Assembly: GCA_021014325.1 (NCBI GenBank)
Contig: CM037473.1
Location: 25,348,822 to 25,412,821, forward strand
Direction: 5' to 3'
Source of the DNA: Plazaster borealis
Lineage: Eukaryota > Echinodermata > Asteroidea > Forcipulatida > Labidiasteridae
Length of the DNA stretch: 64,000 nucleotides
The notes under the pieces were generated by a model, which saw only the letters and a list, made by a program, of their open reading frames with translations, was not told where the DNA came from and did no database searches. The position numbers and the translations under genes were made by a program. How positions within the stretch are numbered: the stretch's first letter is position 1; each line of letters opens with the position of its first letter. Of the stretch, positions 1-12,100 are shown one piece after another.

Positions 1-1250
1 GACTTTTAACCTGGCACATTTCAGGTATACTGTTCCTAAAAAGGTTGCCTTGTTTTTCTAAAAAGCCTAAGGGGCCTTTTCCAACATGGAGTCTGATTAC
101 TCATTTGGGGCGTTTTCATTTTGAATGGGATCATTAATCCCCAAAAAAGCTAACCTCAACAAAATTGGAGAGAAAAAGGAAGATTAATTGTCGACAAATA
201 CTTTTGATTTAATTTCAAGACGCTGAGAGATATTTTTAATTCTAGTTTATTTGAATAGTTAGCATTAGGCATTGGTTGCCATAGTGACCTTATTTAGTGT
301 GGTGCACCCTTAAAGAAACTCAAACTTGATACATACCTCATCAGTTTAGTAACCTTTACTTCTGGAGATTAGACATCTTCAACCTGCCAAAATGCATCTC
401 CATTTTGAATCAAAACTAGCATAACCTGAACAGGGGTAAGAAAGGTATAAGTTTCATAGTGAAAATTTGTACATGTAATTTTGGTAAAATTAGCAAACTA
501 ACATTATTTTGCAGAGTTGATGTTGTTTAGTATGGATTCATAACACTTTTCCTTTTCGTTTCAAGTGCTTTGAAAAAAGACCATGGCCCAGTTTCATGGC
601 TATGCTGCTTATTCTGGAATTCTGTGTTTACGATCACCATTTTCTGCTTAAGGGGTTAGCATCAAATTTTATGTGCTAGCTAAAGGACCACCCTCATGAT
701 CTTCACACTAGTCCCTCATGTTCTACACGCTGATCTACATGCTAGGGTCAGTGTGTGAGGGTTAGGGTTAGGATTGGGAACATACATTTGTAGGGGTGTC
801 GAAACATTAGCTATGTAAGCCAACATTAGTAATAGTAAAGTGAAGGATGAATGCTGACAGATAAAATTACATCCATGCTAACCTGCCAATCTACTTCATC
901 CCTTTCAAAACATCTCAAAATACCAAGAGTATTTTCAAACACTTTTTAACTGAAACCCATTGTGCATATTCCCTTTAATCATATCTCACTATCTCCGAAT
1001 ATTTTAAAACGCTTTTCTACTTTATTATGCGAGTTTACCTAATGAGGTGTTCCCATCGGTGTACTCACCCTCATCAGCTGTCTGAACTTTTAAGAGCTGT
1101 CACTCTACAGGGGAGATGGCTCAGGAACAACCCGCCTCGAGGAAATGTAGCATTTCCTGTGAATGTACCCTCTACCATGGCGTTACCCTAGGAACCTATC
1201 ACCAATAGAAAGGGAATTTATAATTGCAAGAGAAGTATACTTACAACCCT

Positions 1251-1634
1251 TTAAAGGCACTGGACACGTTTGGTAGTTGTCAAAGACCAGTATTCTCACT
1301 TGGTGTATCCCAACATATGCATAAAATAACAAGCCTGTGAAACTTTGGGCTCAACTGGTCATCAAAGTTGCAAGAAAATGATGAAAGAAAAAACACCCCA
1401 TACCATGGTTGTACAAATTTGTGTGCTTTCAGATAGGAATAAAAGGCTTCTTGCAAGAAATCTTTTATTATTTTAGTGAGAAATTACCTCTTTCTCAAAA
1501 ACTATATTACTTCAGAGGGAGTCGTTTCTCACAAAGTTTTATACTATCAACAGCTCTCAGTTGCTCGTTACCAAGTAAAATTTTATGCTAATATATATTT
1601 TGAGTAATTACCAATTGTGTACAGTGCCTTTAAA
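1251..1634 (+). mobile_element. TTAA-type MITE, family A
   Basis: Starts TTAAAGGCACTGGACACGTT and ends GTACAGTGCCTTTAA. The internal sequence (GTCAAAGACCAGTATTCTCA; GTTGCAAGAAAATGATGAAA) recurs in reverse at 18383-18752 and 40775-41148 and in truncated form at 60930-61041. Confidence 0.8.
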
Positions 1635-2112
1635 GACCATAGCGGCCACAAGTGGCTTGTACCAAAATGCCCATAGTGGGCCACAAACGGCCACAAGGTA
1701 TGACCTACTTCCATGCACATAAAGAGGTTGAAGTAAAGGTCATGTCCGGATATAAAATGTTAACATAGCATCCCAATTTCTAAACACAAAACTAAATTTT
1801 CTGTTTCATGTTATTTCTGTTGGCATTTTTATTGACAAAATTTGATTAAAGAAATGAACAATATTAACAATGTCTGGGCGTTTTGTGATGATTAAACAGA
1901 AATGATTGGTCTCTAAAGGATGCAAAATACAAAAACAGGCTCAAGAAAATTCTTAACTTTATACCTTCTTAAGTAGTTTTCATCTTTTTTCTTGAAAAGG
2001 TGGTGACTGTGAGCTTGGTACCTTGTTTACCTAATGTAAAAAAGGAAAAGAAAAAAAGGAAAAAAACACCATGACAGAAATTGGGCACAATAAACATAAC
2101 CTCTCCAATTGT

Positions 2113-2477
2113 AGTATTAATAATAATCAATATTTATATAGCACTTCATACGTATTGTTTCTAAGCGCTAATTGTTTTGTTCTACAGGTATGCGGAGCTA
2201 TGATTGAATTGTAAGACCCATTTGTTTACATAATACCATTAGCGGTTCACAAGGTGAGGTAGGGCATCTTACTGCCAGACCATACCAGGGCAAACCCCTA
2301 CTCTTTAACGATAAGTTTACTGGATTCTTTTACGTGCATTACACAACACACACAGGCACTTCCACTTAATGTCCCATCTAAAAGCATGAAGCAATAATGG
2401 TTTTTAAGTGTCTTGTTTAAAGGATAAAGTTTCAAAACCAGGAACTTGAACCCATACCCTGCTGATCAGAAATCGTT
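2113..2477 (-). mobile_element. tRNA-derived SINE, diverged copy
   Basis: Same family as 3808-4216: tail TAATAATAATCAATATTTA at the left, GGGCAAACCCCTACTCTTTA in the body and CTGCTGATCAGAAA near the head, with the 5' end lost. Confidence 0.65.
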
Positions 2478-2724
2478 ATTTTGTTGAAATTTAGAACAAA
2501 AGTACAAAATAGAAAAAGGAAGACAGCTGTTAAACAGAAAAAACATTTATACATACCATTAACTGGGGGGGGGGTTCCTAACTTCTGCCAATATTGTTAT
2601 GTTTCTGTTACTTGAGCTTATCAGACAAATGCTTCTCAATTTATTTGCATAATTTATGTGTTTCAGTCTTCAAAGTGGACTTTCCAATTAAAGGTGTTAA
2701 ACACGATTGGTAGAGCTAACAAAA

Positions 2725-3053
2725 TAGTCACAGCTGTTGCCTGTTTTTAGGTACAAGATACAGTTTTCTCAAATATAACTTCAGTTCAGAGGGAAATATT
2801 TCACAGAAAAAATGGTTCTAGTATGAACATAATCAGTTTAGCTTTCAGACTTAAATTAAACATTGATGTTTTTTGTCCCTTACCAATCTAGTCACAGCTG
2901 TTGCCTGTTTTTAGGTTTCAGATACAGTTTTCTCAAATATAACTTCAGTTCAGAGGGAAATATTTCACAGAAAAAAATGGTTCTAGTATGAACATAATCA
3001 GTATAGCTTTCAGACTTAAATTAAACATTGATGTTTTTTGTCCCTTACCAATC
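2725..3053. repeat. Direct tandem duplication, two 164-bp copies
   Basis: The segment starting TAGTCACAGCTGTTGCCTG at 2725 is repeated from 2889 with only a few differences. Both lie inside a larger TTAA-bounded element (2688-3261). Confidence 0.9.
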
Positions 3054-3055
3054 CA

Positions 3056-3246
3056 GGGCCCAATTTCATAGAGCTGCTTAAGCAGAAAAAGTAGCTAAGC
3101 GCAACAAAATTTTGCTTACCAGAATAAGGTTACCAGCCAAACTACCATGTCATGTTTACAATGTGTCTGGTATCCTGCTTATTTTTGCTTAGCAGAAAAT
3201 TGCTAAGCAATATTTTCTGCTTAAGCAGCTCTATGAAATTGGGCCC
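3056..3246. mobile_element. Palindromic MITE with GGGCCCAATTTCATAGAGCT ends
   Basis: The left end GGGCCCAATTTCATAGAGCT and the right end AGCTCTATGAAATTGGGCCC are exact inverted repeats, with further pairing through GCTTAAGCAG. It is 191 bp long and has no coding capacity. Confidence 0.85.
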
Positions 3247-3807
3247 TGTATAATACCTTTAATGTAAAAGGTTAGGGACAAAGGATTATTTTCATTGGTT
3301 CTGAGAAATGTATTTTCGCCACTGTCACAGCTTTCTAATAATCCGGTTTAACTTCAAGCAGCAAAGTTAGAGGAGTGTAACATGTACATTGTAATCAAAG
3401 ATGGCATTTCCAATGCAATGTGTGTCACTTTCAGGAATTAGGCCCTCCAATCTCAGGCATTCTGCCAAAGTTGACACATCATCAGGAATCATAAACTTGG
3501 GGGCTTAACCCTTCCTTTCCCATGTGGCATCATTAGTTTTGCTCTTTTACATTAATCATGAAAAAGGCAAAGCACAGGAAGAAGTCAGGGGGGAAAAAAT
3601 CACCTACATGTAACAGGAAAAAGATGAAAAGTAACAGGGTTGCCACGTTTGCCTTGATTTACGGTTCATTGGCAGAATGGGTGCAACTATAAATTCAACC
3701 AAAATAAGAATTTTTCAGACACTAATTAAAGGGGGGACTGTCGTCATGATTATAGGAGGCCTGTGGCTGTACATGTACATGAAATTATAACTCTCACCCA
3801 GTTACTA

Positions 3808-4216
3808 CTAATAATAATAATACTGGGTTCTTATATAGCGCTTTATCACACCCCTTGGGACGTATCCCAAAGCAATCAGTATTTTTTCCTGCAAGGTATG
3901 CGGAGCACGTTTTGAACTATGAGACCTTTTTCCTTTACATAGCACCATGTAATGGTTTACAAGGTGCTGTGGCGCAATATGCTGCTGATCCAACTAGGAA
4001 CAACGGGGCGAACCCCTTCTCTTTACGATAAGTGTACTGGGTTCTGTTACGTGCGCGACACACAGGACCTACGGCTTTACGTCCCATCCGAAGGACGCAG
4101 CAATAATGGTCTTGTGTCTTGCTTAAGGACATAACCGGGACTCAAACCCACACTCTGCTGATCAGAAGCACCAGAGCTTGAGTCCGGTGTTCTTATCCGC
4201 TCAGCCACGACACGCC
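3808..4216 (-). mobile_element. tRNA-derived SINE, near full length
   Basis: On the minus strand it begins GGCGTGTCGTGGCTGAGCGG (A-box-like) and has GTGTGGGTTTGAGTCCC (B-box-like), then a conserved body (GGTCCTGTG, AAGAACCCAGTACACTTATC, CACAGCACCTTGTAAACC) and ends in a TTATTATTATTA tail. The same family recurs at least ten times in this window. The head looks like a Ser/Leu-type tRNA. Confidence 0.85.
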
Positions 4217-5221
4217 AAGTTACTGCACCTGGCGCGAGCCCTCCAGATCTACAGCCAGAGCTTGCACATGCAGTAACTGAGTGAGAGTTTATAATTCCAT
4301 GTACAGTCACAGGCCTGCTATGATCATGACAACTGTCCCCCTTTAACGTTTGTAGGCATTACCGATGCTGTACCAAACTACCATCCAGTTTAAAGTTAAT
4401 ATACTTTTTATAGGAATTAGTAGTGCAAATAATACAACAATGGTGTAACAGGGATTTTATGAAAACCATAATGAAACCAGTGTTTGTTAGACAAACAAGT
4501 GCATTCTCAAATACATTGAGGTATGGTTTTATTGCATCAGATTTTTTATCAGTTATATTTTCTCCATGAATATTTAAACCCATATATATATTAAAAAACA
4601 TTCCATATGTTAATAAAACCAAAAACTCTCAACATTTTCTTCTGTTTTTTATATATTATAGATTTTTAATACGACTACTTCAATATTTGTATGCAGTTTG
4701 CTCAAAAACAAGGGAGCATCTCAAAAGATTGTAGGCATGAAAGAATGTTCCTATATGCTAGCAGAACGTTCTGCTGAACTGCTATATTGTTTTGAACTTC
4801 GGGAACAATCCTACACAAGTGAACACTTGCTTTAGCATTTTTAATGTTCGAATGTCCCGGTGGTCCAACGGGCCCGTCCATTTACAGGCGCTGAATACTT
4901 TACCAATCCAATCAGAGTGTTCGTACCGTTCTGACTTTTGAGATGCTCCCTAAATAATACACGTCTTTACACCACCACCAAGAAAAACATTGTCATTTCT
5001 GTTTTACATAATTTACAAAAATGAATTAATATCAATTTGAACTACAAAGGAAAACAATCACTTTGAAAAGAAAAAAGAAAAAAACACAAATTTACTGGCA
5101 TTTTATCTACTGTTTTCAACTGGACCTTAAAGCCCTTTTCTGCAGTCTGCAAAGCTCAGGAAACTTGGAAATAAGGATGGCGAGAAAAGGTTGCACAAAA
5201 ACTGAACTTAATTTTGGTTTG

Positions 5222-5310
5222 AACAAAGAAAAATAGAGGTGGATTTGAGACCTCCGGATTAATGTGCCGGCACTCTACCGACTTGTTCGGTGGTGCCAGT
5301 CAGAAGCCAG
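5222..5310 (-). mobile_element. Fragment of the second tRNA-like SINE family
   Basis: Contains GGATTTGAGACCTCCGGATT, ATGTGCCGGCACTCTACCGA and GGTGCCAGTCAGAAGCC, with a partial deletion of the A-box end. Confidence 0.55.
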
Positions 5311-5609
5311 ACATAATTAACTTATCATACAGCGCTATGACTGAAGGGGCTGCTGAAGATGTACAAGTGTGCAATAATGCAAGAATATATTTAATGTATT
5401 TAATGTTTCATACGTGTATTGCTTTTTACACACGAATTATTCTAGCTATAATTATCATTGCATGCACATGCACATAAACAGGTTTACAAGAAGCGTGGTA
5501 TTTGCTGAAAAAATGAGCATATTGATGTTACATAACAAATTATTTAAAAAGTTGGCTGAGCCAAAAATAATTTCTTATATGCTGCAGATTACAATCCATG
5601 TATGTGTAA

Positions 5610-5790
5610 AATAAGTGTGTAGCTTTGTGCAGTGTATAGTGTTGAAGTAAACACTGTGCGTGTGGCTTTGTGCAGTACAGCAGTGCTGAAGTGAACACGG
5701 TAGTGTGGCTTTGTGCAGTGTGTACAGTGCTGAAGTAAACACGGTGCGTGTGGCTTTGTGCAGTGCATAGAAGTGCTGAGGTAAAACACA
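5610..5790. repeat. ~48-bp diverged tandem repeat
   Basis: Four diverged units of GTGTGGCTTTGTGCAGTGTA, then AGTGCTGAAGTAAACACGGT. Minus-strand frames across it are only products of the repeat. Confidence 0.8.
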
Positions 5791-6486
5791 TGCATCCTGC
5801 TCACTGCTGTGTTGGGTGCAACATGCAGCAGTCAGCATATGTTTTTGCAGTGCACTGCAGATTCCAGCAGTCTGCATAAAATGTGCTGTAATTGCAAAGA
5901 AACACTGAAAAAGAGCGCATTAAATAACCATCATGCAAATTATTGTGGTGGGAGTGCAGTGTGGTGTAAGCAGACTTTCGTATGAAGTATTTATTTAACA
6001 AATATTAATTCAAACAACTAAAAGCTTTATGTTTGCTTTGTGCAAGTTAGTTCAGTGCAAGTGTGAAAATTTGGTAAAGGTTTAAACAGTTCTATGCATA
6101 ATTATTGTGCAAATATTGTAATATTGTATACATTGCGCAGCCAGTAAGTTTTTGTGCTGCATGCAGGAAAACGATTGATGAAGAACCTTACAAATATTTT
6201 GTACATGACACCTTGTATTATAAAATAATGTGCATTTCAGTTGAATAATGTCTGGCACACTGACTCAAGCCATTTGCAACTGCAAGTATGATTTCTGAAC
6301 TGACTACAGGCCAGTTTTTACTCAACAAGACAGATGCCAAGTAAAACTGACATCACAAAATGGAGGCAACAAAAGGTGTGCCGAAAGTAAACTGTGCCCA
6401 ACTTTAGAAGTGTTTCAAAGCACAGCTGCATTTCATTGTCACAACTCATCTCAGTAAAATGTGAAGTCAAGATCCAGGCTTACTTC

Positions 6487-6650
6487 TTCATTTAAGCGAG
6501 TAAATCATCCTTACTCGCAGCTTAGAAGCTGAATTGTGAAGGACGTAGCTACAACATGGTCAAGCCGCAGGCATGTTAAGGCGCCGTTTGGCAGCCAACC
6601 ACATCGACCCATACACGACCATGGAGCACAGCCAGAGAGTAATTGGAAAA
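6487..6650 (+). repeat. Interspersed repeat with conserved ~150-bp core
   Basis: CATCCTTACTCGCAGCTTAG, GAAGGACGTAGCTACAACAT and GCAGCCAACCACATCGACCC recur at 47971-48110 with about 85-90% identity by eye, in the same orientation. Looks like the central domain of a SINE. Confidence 0.7.
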
Positions 6651-6904
6651 AGAGTAAAATTTGCAGTAACACCATAAGATGTACATTATACATAAAATAT
6701 CACTCTATGAATTGTTGTGGTTCTGAAGAGAACCGGTGGTGTAACAACCCAATTTTCGATTAGTAAGCTGTGATCAATTTTAGGATTGTCTTTAGAACCT
6801 TCACAACTAGTCACGAGATATTCCATGTACATGGCGTTACAGCAAATCTTACAAGATTGTATCTCCTCAATGCAAACTTCAAAAACGGTAATCTCCAACT
6901 GATT

Positions 6905-7159
6905 GTGAGTCACATCACAGTGAGTCACAGTGAGTCACAGTGACTCACTGTGAGTCACAGTAAGTCACACTGAATCAGTGAGTCACAGTGAACCACGGTG
7001 AGCCACACTGAGTCACGGTGAGTCACACTGAGTCACAGTGAGTCACACTGAGACACACTGAGACACAGTGAGTCACAGTGAGAAGAGTGAGTTACACTGA
7101 GTCACACTAATTCACAGTGAGTCACAGTGAGTCACACTGAGTCACACTGAGTCACTGTA
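6905..7159. repeat. ~10-bp tandem array rich in TGAGTCA
   Basis: Roughly 25 units of the form GAGTCACAGT / GAGTCACACT. Many contain TGAGTCA or its complement TGACTCA. It lies about 1.6 kb downstream of the PLPP stop codon. Confidence 0.9.
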
Positions 7160-7764
7160 AGTTTTGCCATTAGTTACCAACCAAAATACTCGCAGCATCT
7201 TTGCAGTTGTCAATGACTTGAGTCACTACATGACATTAATCATACATATCAAAATTTATAAAATATACTTTAAAAAACTATTAATTATGATTCAAGCATT
7301 CTATACTTCAGGCACTAATTTACATCTATACAATAGTTAAAGATAATGATAAGAATAATACAAGGATATTATAAAAAGCATCTTTATGAAAAAAAGGCAT
7401 ATGGCAAACAAAATAGGTCAATAAAGACCATGTATAAACCCATCTCACTGACGACACATTTCTATAGCAACAGTGGAGGTCTGCCATTTTGGATTACTAA
7501 ATACAATGCATGATACATTGCATTTCTTAGCCCATGTTTGTGCAGTCAGTTCTCCAGCATACTCCATAAAATAGTGAAGTCATCTGAGAAGAGCTTTTTA
7601 TTTGAAACTGATGATATGGGACAGCGATGCTCAAACAAGATTAAACTAAGGAAATATTTTCCCACTTTTCCAAGCTTCTCCAGGTAAATAAATCTACTTT
7701 GTATGTCCGACAAGATGGGCTAATAATTCCTCCAACCCATTCTATCTATTCTTTCCATACATTC

Positions 7765-7930
7765 AGGCACTGGAATTTCATCTTCGAGAGGGCAAGGCCA
7801 TTTTCATTTAGCAAATGGCACTTCCATTGGAAAATTAAAAAGTCTATGGGAAGCTTTTGAAGGGGCACCAAGGCCAAGACCAGGGGCAACAGAGGCCATG
7901 GCATTAAATAGCTCTTCTCTTTGCAGTATC
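7765..7930 (-). repeat. ~165-bp interspersed repeat, reverse copy
   Basis: Reverse copy of 9452-9620, with TTCATCTTCGAGAGGGCAAG at the left and GGGGCAACAGAGGCCATGGC at the right. Confidence 0.72.
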
Positions 7931-8727
7931 TCCAACAACTTCCAGAATCAGAGATTCTTTCATTAGTGTTACTTCAAAAAATTAATGCCATTTATTATCG
8001 ATATCAGTTATAAGCGTTCAGTAAAGGTATTGCACAAAAAATCCATCACTTGATTAGAAGTGGTTAAATAAAAAGTAAAAATAAAAAGTAAAAATAAATT
8101 ATTGTCGGGATCTCGACATTATTTCATGTCCAACAGCCATGTAAAAATTTGTTTGCATGTTACATGTAATTTGTGCATTGTGCATGGCATATACATTTAT
8201 GTGAAATATTGTGTATGCTTTTGTTTTGAAACAGCATCACCTGTCAAAATTTGTTCAGAGAAAAAGGTATTTAAAAAGTAACTATTTCGAACATCTGGAC
8301 ATGCAACCATAAAAAGCTACCGCTCCACAATTGAATGTCACTCAGATAGACAATGCAATGCCAATGGTTATATATGTTTTACAAATTCATAATTTTGTTT
8401 GCACATTTTATGCTTTTAGAAAAATAATTATCCTTACTTTAAGATCCTGAAATATCTCGTTATTTAAACACTTCAGTTGCAAATGAGATTAATTGTAAAA
8501 ACCTCTTTAAAAAAAAATCCTGTATTGATTTAAAAAATAAGATATAGGCACCTGAAGGATTCTAAAAACTACATGCAAAAAACAAGAAACAGAATCCAAA
8601 GTCCTTTGATGATTTGCATAATATTTGCATAAAAGTAACATAATTTTCAACATTTTAGTTTCCGAGCAATGTAACCAGGGAACTTGATCTTGATTGACAA
8701 AATTACCAACAAATCAATCGTAGTTTC

Positions 8728-8856
8728 TCAGATAAAGCCGTCGCTCTTATTACGAGTCGAACGAGGGTTCATTTCCATGAACACCATTTCTGAATTGTGA
8801 CGGCTCGACGTGTCTTTGCTGCTGTGGCATTGGTAGAGGTCCGACGCTCCCAGAGT
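8728..8856 (-). CDS. PLPP: PLPP coding exon 6 (C-terminal tail, stop)
   Basis: Codons 266-307 plus TGA at 8730-8728. It codes a hydrophilic cytosolic tail rich in Ser, Asn and Arg. Acceptor TTTCTGCAG|ACTCTG fits the phase of exon 5. The tail is not conserved in the family, so this exon rests on splice signal, phase and a clean stop rather than on homology. Confidence 0.8.
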   Translation of the reverse strand, partial: TLGASDLYQCHSSKDTSSRHNSEMVFMEMNPRSTRNKSDGFI

Positions 8857-9132
8857 CTGCAGAAATTCAGAGAGAACAAAACAAAAAAAAGGTTGTGCTG
8901 GACAAGAGAAACTGAATATATAGTCTTAATTACATACACTTGTATATTTCAGGCATGATATTCTTCCTACTTTAGTCTGTTTCCGTTTGTTGTTGCCCTT
9001 GGAAAAATTAGAAAAATTGTGACTAAATAGCCTTATTAAGGCATACACCATGTGTACGTGTAAGTCAGCCAGCACTAGTACTTGTTTTTACTTGTTCTTT
9101 GTTTTTATTTACCAGAAGATAAATAATACAAA

Positions 9133-9167
<35 letters not shown>

Positions 9168-12100
9168 AAAAACAAACTTGGAATACTTGTCCACTATGTC
9201 TAAAGAGTGTCATCACTGAAGCTCAAATAAGACTCATGGGTTGTTCTTGGGTCACAATGAAGTTGCACTTCCCTAGTTATCTTACTTTTAAAGTTAGACT
9301 TCTCCCACAGCTTGTTTTGTGTAGGCAATTTGATGAGTTCATTTTAGTAAGCTTTTATGTATTTAATTTATGTTGAGGTATGAGTAGTATGGTACTATGT
9401 AGATGAGTCAGATACAAAAACATTGCCTACATTTCCAGTTTAACAAATCAAGCCTGGAATTACACGAAGGCCACAGAGGCCATGGCCTCTGTTGCCCCTG
9501 GTCTTGGCCGTGGTGCCCTTCAAAAGTTTCCCATAGACTTAAAGATTTTCCAATGGAAGTGTCCCTTTGCAAAATGAAAACAGCCTTGCACTCTCAAAGA
9601 TGAAATTCAAAGGCCTGACATATCATGTTTTTTTTGCAAGCTATCCAATGTCCTGAACTAGGAAACGACTACTAACGTTATTAGTTATCACAACGCTGGC
9701 TCGTGGAATACAAAAAATATATCCAACAAGGCTAAAAGTCGAGTTGAATATGGGACACAAACGCACTATTTTTTCCTGTATTCCACAAGCAAGCGTGAGA
9801 TACAAATTACAAAAAGGAAATTGGGCCTACATTTTGTTTTAGTCAAGTCATACATCATGTTTTTTGGTCAATTAGTAAACCAAGAAACATCTTCTAACAT
9901 TTCTACATGTATTTTCCTGAATAAATCACAACATTTTGAAAATCAGCTGAGGTACATTTGTTGCTATTATAGTGAATTATAACTCATTTATCTATTACAT
10001 AAAAGCAGAGCTGCAAAGAGACAAACTTTCTGGGCACAGTAAAATATTTGCTTACTTTATAGACATGTAAGTAGCAGGAGTATGAGAGCCATTGCAGACC
10101 AACAAGTCTGAAACTAGGATCTTGGTATGTTGAAATGATGGAATTTCCACCTTTTGGAAACCCCTGTGGTTACGATTTCACAGATTTAGGAAAAGTGTTA
10201 CCAGGGGCGGATCCAGGATTTTCCAAACGGGGGGGCGTGAAAATATACCAAGCAGCAAAATGATAAATGAAGTTTGTTGCGCCTGCGTAACACAAAGCTT
10301 TCCCATTTCTCCCTCCCCTTCTCTCTCTCTCCCTCTTTTTTTTTTTTATCCTTTTTTTTTTTTTTTTTTATTTAATTGGGGGGGGGGGTGCGCCCCCCAC
10401 GCCCCCCCTGGATCCGCGCCTGGTTACCCATCACCAGTAGAAGTAGATCAAAGAGCAGGATTTCTTTACATATGTGGAAAAATAACTTCTGATTTTCTTT
10501 ACCATGCAGGCTGACTTATAAAGTCTGAACTCAGAAAAAAGTCTGAAATTTGTTCATCCCTGAACAGCTGAGGAAGGTACAGATTTATTAGCAGATACAG
10601 ACAATTATGTGATGTACACTGTTTTGCTTAGGCTGGTTAATGCGAAGGGCAGGATTTATTTATTTCTTAATCAACAATCCTTGCTTAAAAACACCACTGA
10701 GATAGTAGGGCATGGAGGCCATTTTAAATATGTTTACCAGTAAGCAAGTTTTGAGCAGAAAATTGGTGTAAAGCATAAGTGAATTTCACAAACAGTTCAG
10801 AAGATTTTAGTTGACTGTACAAGTGGGCGCATAAGTGTGATGTACAGTGTTTTGCTTAGGCTGGTTAATGCAAAGGGCAGGATTTATTTATTTGCTAATC
10901 AACGATCTTTGCTTAAAAACACTACTGAGCTAGTAGGGCCAGGGGGTCATTTTAATTATATTTATCGGTAAGCAAGTTTTGGGCAGACAATTTTGTGTAA
11001 GCATTAGTGAATTTCACAAACAGTTTAAAAGATTTGAGTTGACTGCACAAGTGGGCGTCGTAATGGATTTGCACTGTTGCGTCACTCATGTTCTTACAAG
11101 AACTGACAGCCAGTTACCGTGCCTCTTCTTTTACTCCCAGCATGGGGAGGGAGGGGAGGGAGGGGAGGGAGGCGCTTCACAATAAGCAGTGGGTATGAAA
11201 ATTGTTTAGCTGAAACTTATTTTGTTTTAACAAAGACAAATTGACTAGAACAGGACTTGAACCTGCAGCCTCCAAGTTTAAATGCCGGTGTTCTACTAAC
11301 TGAGCTATCTAGCCCCATGATGGTGGTCTCCCTATTTTGCGAATATCTTCTTTTGGGGGGGGTGCCAGTCAGAAACCAACCTTTAAGGTCATTTACTTAA
11401 AGGGTGACTACAGCAAAAACCTTAGAAATGAAAGCAAATACATGCTTTGAGGTTCAAATACAAGATAGACTTGCACAGTCCATTCCCTCTGGGTTGTTCA
11501 AAGTTTTTTAGTGTTTATTTTTATGCTAAAAAGAATTGTAAAAACTCTTTATGAACTACAACAAACAAATTATCTAAGATATGTACATGGAATGTTTTGA
11601 AAGTGGTTTTGCAGTATAACAGGCTGATTTTGTTTTGAAACTGCACAATTGGTCGTTTTCACTCATCATTGATTTTAACTACATAAGTATACCTCTGTAT
11701 TTTATTGCACGGAAGTACATGTACACCTACATGTACAATGTACATTTGTAGTGTTATTTGTCCTGGGAATGTACACAAACTAATTATCTTGTTTACCAAG
11801 GTTTATGTCCTTTTTTATTGCCCTTAAAGGGCCTTGGGATTGGATCAATATGAGGAACTCAATAAATCTAAATTTATTAATACAAAACCCCAATGGTGCC
11901 AAAACCTCAATGATCCTATACAGGAAGTTGTCAAACTTTGTAGAATTTAGGACTGCATGCCCCAAAAATGTCTGCTTATTCTTGCAACCAGCACACCAAT
12001 AAGTCCACTTGGGTGTTGAGTTACCAAAGCGTGAAAGGTTTTTAAGATTATGGGAGGGTCTCTAGCCAACTTTGGTGTTGGATTAATGTCTCAATGTCTC

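Larger units (their letters stand above)
2688..3261. mobile_element. TTAA-bounded inverted-repeat element with nested insertion
   Basis: Starts TTAAAGGTGTTAAACACGAT and ends ATACCTTTAA, as in the other TTAAAGG elements. It contains a 164-bp duplication and, at 3056-3246, a second inverted-repeat element. Confidence 0.55.
1..8727. other. Region downstream of PLPP, no coding gene seen
   Basis: Holds several MITEs and SINEs (listed separately), a 164-bp duplication, a (TG/CA)-poor AT-rich stretch, a locally repeated GTGTGGCTTTGTGCAGT block at 5610-5780 and the TGAGTCA array. Part of it must be the PLPP 3' UTR, but I cannot place the polyadenylation site. No spliced or single-exon gene could be supported. 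Confidence 0.6.

Noticed and set aside
5540..5877. Overlapping minus-strand ORFs with CTKPHAQCLLQH-like repeats
   Set aside because: Products of the ~48-bp repeat at 5610-5790; all three frames give similar peptides.
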